Shown one piece after another: positions 15,146 to 17,092 of a DNA stretch of 17,092 nucleotides. Every line of letters starts with the position of its first letter. The first letter of the stretch is position 1. The notes under the pieces are model-generated. The model was not told the origin of the DNA, did no database searches, and worked only from the letters and a program-made list of their open reading frames with translations. The position numbers were made by a program, and so were the translations under genes. This DNA comes from an uncultured Nocardiaceae bacterium (GTDB lineage: Bacteria; Actinomycetota; Actinomycetes; Mycobacteriales; Mycobacteriaceae): NCBI GenBank assembly GCA_936936565.1, contig CAKZIX010000096.1:1-17092 (forward strand). Direction: 5' to 3'.

Positions 15146-15502
15146 ATGAGCAACGGAATCGCACCCCTGCGCGAGCGTCTGCGCAGGGAACTGACCGCCG
15201 CGATGAAGCGGCGCGACCGGGCCGCGATGTCGACGTTGCGGGCGACGCTCGCCGCGATCGACAACGCCGAGGCCGTGGACGCCGGCGACGTGCGGGCCGG
15301 CGCCGTGGAAGCCAGCGCAGTCGGCCTCGGCACGGCCGAGGTTGCCCGCCGCGCCCTCACCGAGGCCGACATCGCCGCGATCGTCGTTGCTGAAATCGCC
15401 GAACGCGAAAGCGCCGCAGCCGAATTCGACCGCAACGGCGCGGCGGATCGGGCTGCGGAGCTGCGGCACAGCAACGACGTGCTGCGCGCTGCGCTGGACT
15501 GA
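15146..15502 (+). CDS. Short GatB/YqeY-like protein
   Basis: A 118-residue helical protein with the YqeY pattern: LRERLRRELTAAMKRRDRAAMSTLRATLAAIDNAEA (8-43), then ALTEADIAAIVVAEIAERESAAAEFDRNGAADRAAELRHSNDVL (70-113). YqeY-like domains resemble the tail of GatB, the tRNA-dependent amidotransferase subunit, and may bind tRNA; the stand-alone protein has no settled function. It is shorter than typical YqeY (about 150 residues) and ends soon after the helix pair, a form I associate with actinobacteria. No transmembrane segment or signal is seen. ATG 15146 fits the nearby -10 box. Confidence 0.72.
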   Translation: MSNGIAPLRERLRRELTAAMKRRDRAAMSTLRATLAAIDNAEAVDAGDVRAGAVEASAVGLGTAEVARRALTEADIAAIVVAEIAERESAAAEFDRNGAADRAAELRHSNDVLRAALD

Positions 15503-15586
15503 GCCCAACGCGCGGGCGTCGGGCGCGCCGGGCACGATCGCCGACCGCAAGCGCACCCCGCGCGCGACGCCACCGACCCCGCGCGC

Positions 15587-15716
15587 CGACCGAACCGCAC
15601 CCTGCGTGCCGACCGAGCGATACCGGGACCGACCGAACCGCACCCTACGTGCCGACCGAGCGATACCGGGACCGACCGAACCGCACCTGCGTGCCGACCG
15701 AGCGGTATACCGGGAC
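15587..15716. repeat. Three 43-bp tandem repeats upstream of the patatin gene
   Basis: Copies at 15587-15629, 15630-15672 (one change from the first) and 15673-15716 (44 bp, small indels) share the segments CGACCGAACCGCACC and GTGCCGACCGAGCG. A decayed, partly similar stretch precedes them from about 15540. The unit length is not a multiple of three and the array lies between the yqeY stop and the patatin start, so it is non-coding. No unique spacers are present. The last copy carries the palindrome CGGTATACCG (15704-15713) close to the patatin promoter. Confidence 0.92.
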
Positions 15717-15727
15717 GGACTGACCGG

Positions 15728-15742
15728 TACCGTCGACACGGT
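15728..15742 (+). promoter_or_regulatory. -10 box and palindrome at the patatin start, leaderless
   Basis: TACCGT (15728-15733) fits TAnnnT and is followed by 7 bases and GTG 15741, the spacing seen for leaderless genes. No Shine-Dalgarno sequence is present. The same bases form a perfect inverted repeat ACCGT-CGAC-ACGGT (15729-15742) that spans the -10 and the start codon, so a bound protein could block initiation. No clear -35 hexamer is seen. Confidence 0.45.
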
Positions 15743-16643
15743 GAGCGTTCTCGACCTGATCCGGGCCCGGCGCGACGGGCTCGTCGACGAGCACCGGCTG
15801 GCCCTCGTCATCGAAGGCGGCGGCAGCCGCGGCGTGTACTCCAGCGGCATGGTGCTCGGGCTCGAGGAACTGGGCCTGTCCGAGGTGTTCGACGCGGTGT
15901 ACGGCACCTCGGCCGGCGCGCTCAATGCCGCCTGGCTGCTGTGCCACCGGGCCCGCTCCGGCATGCGCGCCTGGACCGACGAAACCATCATGCGGCGCGT
16001 AATCGACCCGCACCGGCTGCTGCGCGCCCGCGCGGTCTTCGATCTGCACTACCTCGTGCACCACGTGTACGACGGTCTGGAACCGATGGACTTCGACGCG
16101 ATCCTGGCCAATCCGACGAGCTTCCATCCGATCGGCACCGACGCCGACACCGGCGCGGCGACCGACCTGGGCCAGTTCATCGTCGACAAGCCCACCCTGA
16201 TGACCGCGCTGCGCGCCACGTCCAACATCCCGCTGCTCGCCGGTGCACCGATTACGTTGGGCCACCGGCGTTTTCTCGACGGCGGGATCGCCGAGTCGGT
16301 GCCGATTCACGCCGCCAAGCGCGACGGGGCCACGCACGCACTGGTGCTGCGCACCCGGCGGTCCGACGAACCGCGCCCACCCTCGCCGCGAATCAGCGAG
16401 TTCGTCGGCGGCAGCTACATGCGGGCCGTCGCACCCGGCGCGTTCCGGGTGTGGGAGCGTCGCGGCGAAATGGAGTTGGCCGACGAAACGTACCTGGCCG
16501 AACTGGAGAACACGGTGCAGATCCGTCCGCCCCTCGGCTCCCCCACCGTCGAAGGCACCGAAACCGGCGGTGCCGCCCTCGGAAGAGCGCTCGAGATCGG
16601 GCGCCAGGCCGTGCACGATACGTTCGCCCCGGTGCTCGTCTGA
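15741..16643 (+). CDS. Patatin-like phospholipase
   Basis: A 300-residue patatin-family acyl hydrolase. EGGGSRG (25-31) forms the oxyanion hole, GTSAG (55-59) holds the nucleophile Ser57, and DGG (180-182) gives the Asp of the Ser-Asp dyad. Members release fatty acids from phospholipids or other lipids; this one has no signal peptide or membrane segment, so it should be cytoplasmic or peripheral. The N-terminal segment MSVLDLIRARRDGLVDEHRLALVIEGG and length match compact actinobacterial forms. GTG 15741 is chosen because it precedes the conserved region by a short helix and has a leaderless-type -10 box; the frame stays open upstream through the 43-bp repeats but these are not coding. The stop is 15 bp from the convergent glpD end. 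Confidence 0.9.
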   Translation: MSVLDLIRARRDGLVDEHRLALVIEGGGSRGVYSSGMVLGLEELGLSEVFDAVYGTSAGALNAAWLLCHRARSGMRAWTDETIMRRVIDPHRLLRARAVFDLHYLVHHVYDGLEPMDFDAILANPTSFHPIGTDADTGAATDLGQFIVDKPTLMTALRATSNIPLLAGAPITLGHRRFLDGGIAESVPIHAAKRDGATHALVLRTRRSDEPRPPSPRISEFVGGSYMRAVAPGAFRVWERRGEMELADETYLAELENTVQIRPPLGSPTVEGTETGGAALGRALEIGRQAVHDTFAPVLV

Positions 16644-16658
16644 GTCCGTACCCAGGTG

Positions 16659-16943
16659 TCAGCGCCCGAGCGGCACCGGCTCCAGGAGCTGTGCGCGCGC
16701 CTCCGGCGCCGCCACCCGCAGCGCGTCGGCCGACTCGTCGTCGGGCTGGGCCTGCGACTTCACTTCCGCCTCCACGCGCGCGTGGTAGGTGCGGACCTCG
16801 CGGTCGATGTCGTCGCGGCTCCAGCCGAGCACCGGCGCCACCAGGCACGCGACCTGCTCGGCGCAGTTGATGCCGCGGTGGGAGTATTCGATGGCGATCC
16901 GGGTGCGCCGGGCCAAGATGTCTTCCAGGTGCAGCGCGCCCTC
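16659..16943 (-). CDS. glpD: Glycerol-3-phosphate dehydrogenase, C-terminal fragment
   Basis: About 94 residues from the C-terminus of an aerobic FAD-dependent glycerol-3-phosphate dehydrogenase, which feeds electrons from glycerol-3-phosphate to quinones. Recognisable stretches are EGALHLEDILARRTRIAIEY, HRGINCAEQVACLVAPVLGW and VEAEVKSQAQPDDESADALR, ending EPVPLGR. This matches the mycobacterial GlpD2 tail (Rv3302c), a gene also found near lhr-nei in M. tuberculosis. Upstream of the EGALH codons the minus-strand frame stays open to 17078 but no longer looks like GlpD; it becomes the shadow of a peptidoglycan-binding domain on the plus strand. Only the last sixth or so of the protein is present. 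The break is abrupt and probably artificial or a true rearrangement. Confidence 0.85.
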   Translation of the reverse strand, partial: EGALHLEDILARRTRIAIEYSHRGINCAEQVACLVAPVLGWSRDDIDREVRTYHARVEAEVKSQAQPDDESADALRVAAPEARAQLLEPVPLGR

Positions 16944-16949
16944 GGCGGC
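16923..16949. other. Head-on junction of two unrelated gene fragments
   Basis: Left of here the minus strand encodes GlpD; right of here the plus strand encodes a peptidoglycan-binding domain. The shared core GTGCAGCGCGCCCTC (16929-16943) is read as EGALH in GlpD and as VQRAL in the binding domain, and both readings suit their families. Joining at a short shared sequence with opposed genes is the pattern of a chimeric read or amplification product, or of a microhomology-mediated rearrangement. Confidence 0.6.
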
Positions 16950-17092
16950 GTCGCCGTCGACGGCGTCTACGGCAGCGGCACGGTCAAGGCGGTGCGGTCC
17001 TTCCAGGCGAAGGAGGGGCTGCCGGTCACCGGGATCACCGACGACAAGGTCTGGGCTCGCCTCGAGAGCAAGGACCACCCGTCGGCCATGCA
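16929..17092 (+). CDS. Peptidoglycan-binding domain fragment, cut at both ends
   Basis: In the plus frame from about 16929 the translation reads VQRALGGVAVDGVYGSGT, then KAVRSFQAKEGLPVTG and DDKVWARLES, running out at the window edge. This is a near-complete PG_binding_1 repeat: VDGxxGxxT, AVxxFQ, GLPVTG and W..L are its hallmarks. Such domains occur in cell-wall hydrolases and phage endolysins. There is no start codon or ribosome site, because the upstream side is the antisense of glpD. It therefore reads as a gene broken at the junction, with its N-terminal part elsewhere. Confidence 0.6.
   Translation, partial: MQRALGGVAVDGVYGSGTVKAVRSFQAKEGLPVTGITDDKVWARLESKDHPSAM

Noticed and set aside
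15587..15716. CRISPR-like array of 43-bp units
   Set aside because: The copies are directly contiguous without unique spacers and no cas gene is present.
15342..15740. Patatin N-terminal extension of 133 residues
   Set aside because: It overlaps the YqeY-like gene and reads through 43-bp repeats that shift frame with each copy, so it cannot be conserved coding sequence.

Overview
The window is GC-rich DNA with dense, short-gapped genes, frequent GTG starts and several likely leaderless transcripts. This fits an actinobacterium of the order Mycobacteriales (Nocardia/Rhodococcus/Mycobacterium relatives). The strongest anchor is the pair lhr - nei2, followed further on by the 3' end of glpD. 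From memory these lie in the same short stretch of the Mycobacterium tuberculosis chromosome (Rv3296, Rv3297, Rv3302c). The genus cannot be settled from the sequence alone.

Layout. 1-337 (-): start of a histidine-phosphatase-like gene, cut by the window edge inside a 33-36 bp in-frame tandem repeat. 498-1505 (+): AbiEi-type winged-helix plus DUF559/VSR-like nuclease protein, preceded by a motif matching the RecA-independent DNA-damage promoter (RecA-NDp, PafBC-dependent). 1506-1735: spacer with a 19-bp tandem array. 1736-7393 (+): lhr helicase (with an internal 8-copy hexapeptide repeat) and nei2 glycosylase, 12 bp apart. 7384-9402 (-): an alpha/beta hydrolase and a secreted lipase. 9544-10227 (-): a MerR regulator, divergent from 10338-13420 (+), a GMC oxidoreductase and an aldehyde dehydrogenase whose reading frames overlap by 4 bp. 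Two 18-bp 7-4-7 palindromes lie between them. 13509-14989 (+): SDR oxidoreductase and TetR regulator, overlapping by 4 bp, behind a large inverted repeat. 15146-15502 (+): short YqeY-like protein. 15587-15716: three 43-bp tandem repeats. 15741-16643 (+): patatin-like phospholipase. 16659-16943 (-): C-terminal end of glycerol-3-phosphate dehydrogenase. 16929-17092 (+): part of a peptidoglycan-binding domain, which abuts glpD head-on at a short shared sequence.

How the genes fit together. The left third looks like a DNA-damage locus: a probably damage-inducible nuclease-like protein, the Lhr repair helicase and an oxidised-base glycosylase. The middle is a regulated alcohol -> aldehyde -> acid oxidation cassette (GMC + ALDH) under a local MerR, next to a second self-regulated redox unit (SDR + TetR). 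The substrate is not visible. The hydrolase, lipase, patatin and GlpD point to lipid and glycerol metabolism.

No defence island, CRISPR array, transposon or tRNA was seen. The points most worth a second look are the RecA-NDp-like leaderless promoter of the AbiEi/DUF559 gene, the paired 7-4-7 operators, four unrelated tandem-repeat arrays in 17 kb, and the glpD/peptidoglycan-binding junction, which is probably a chimeric contig end.
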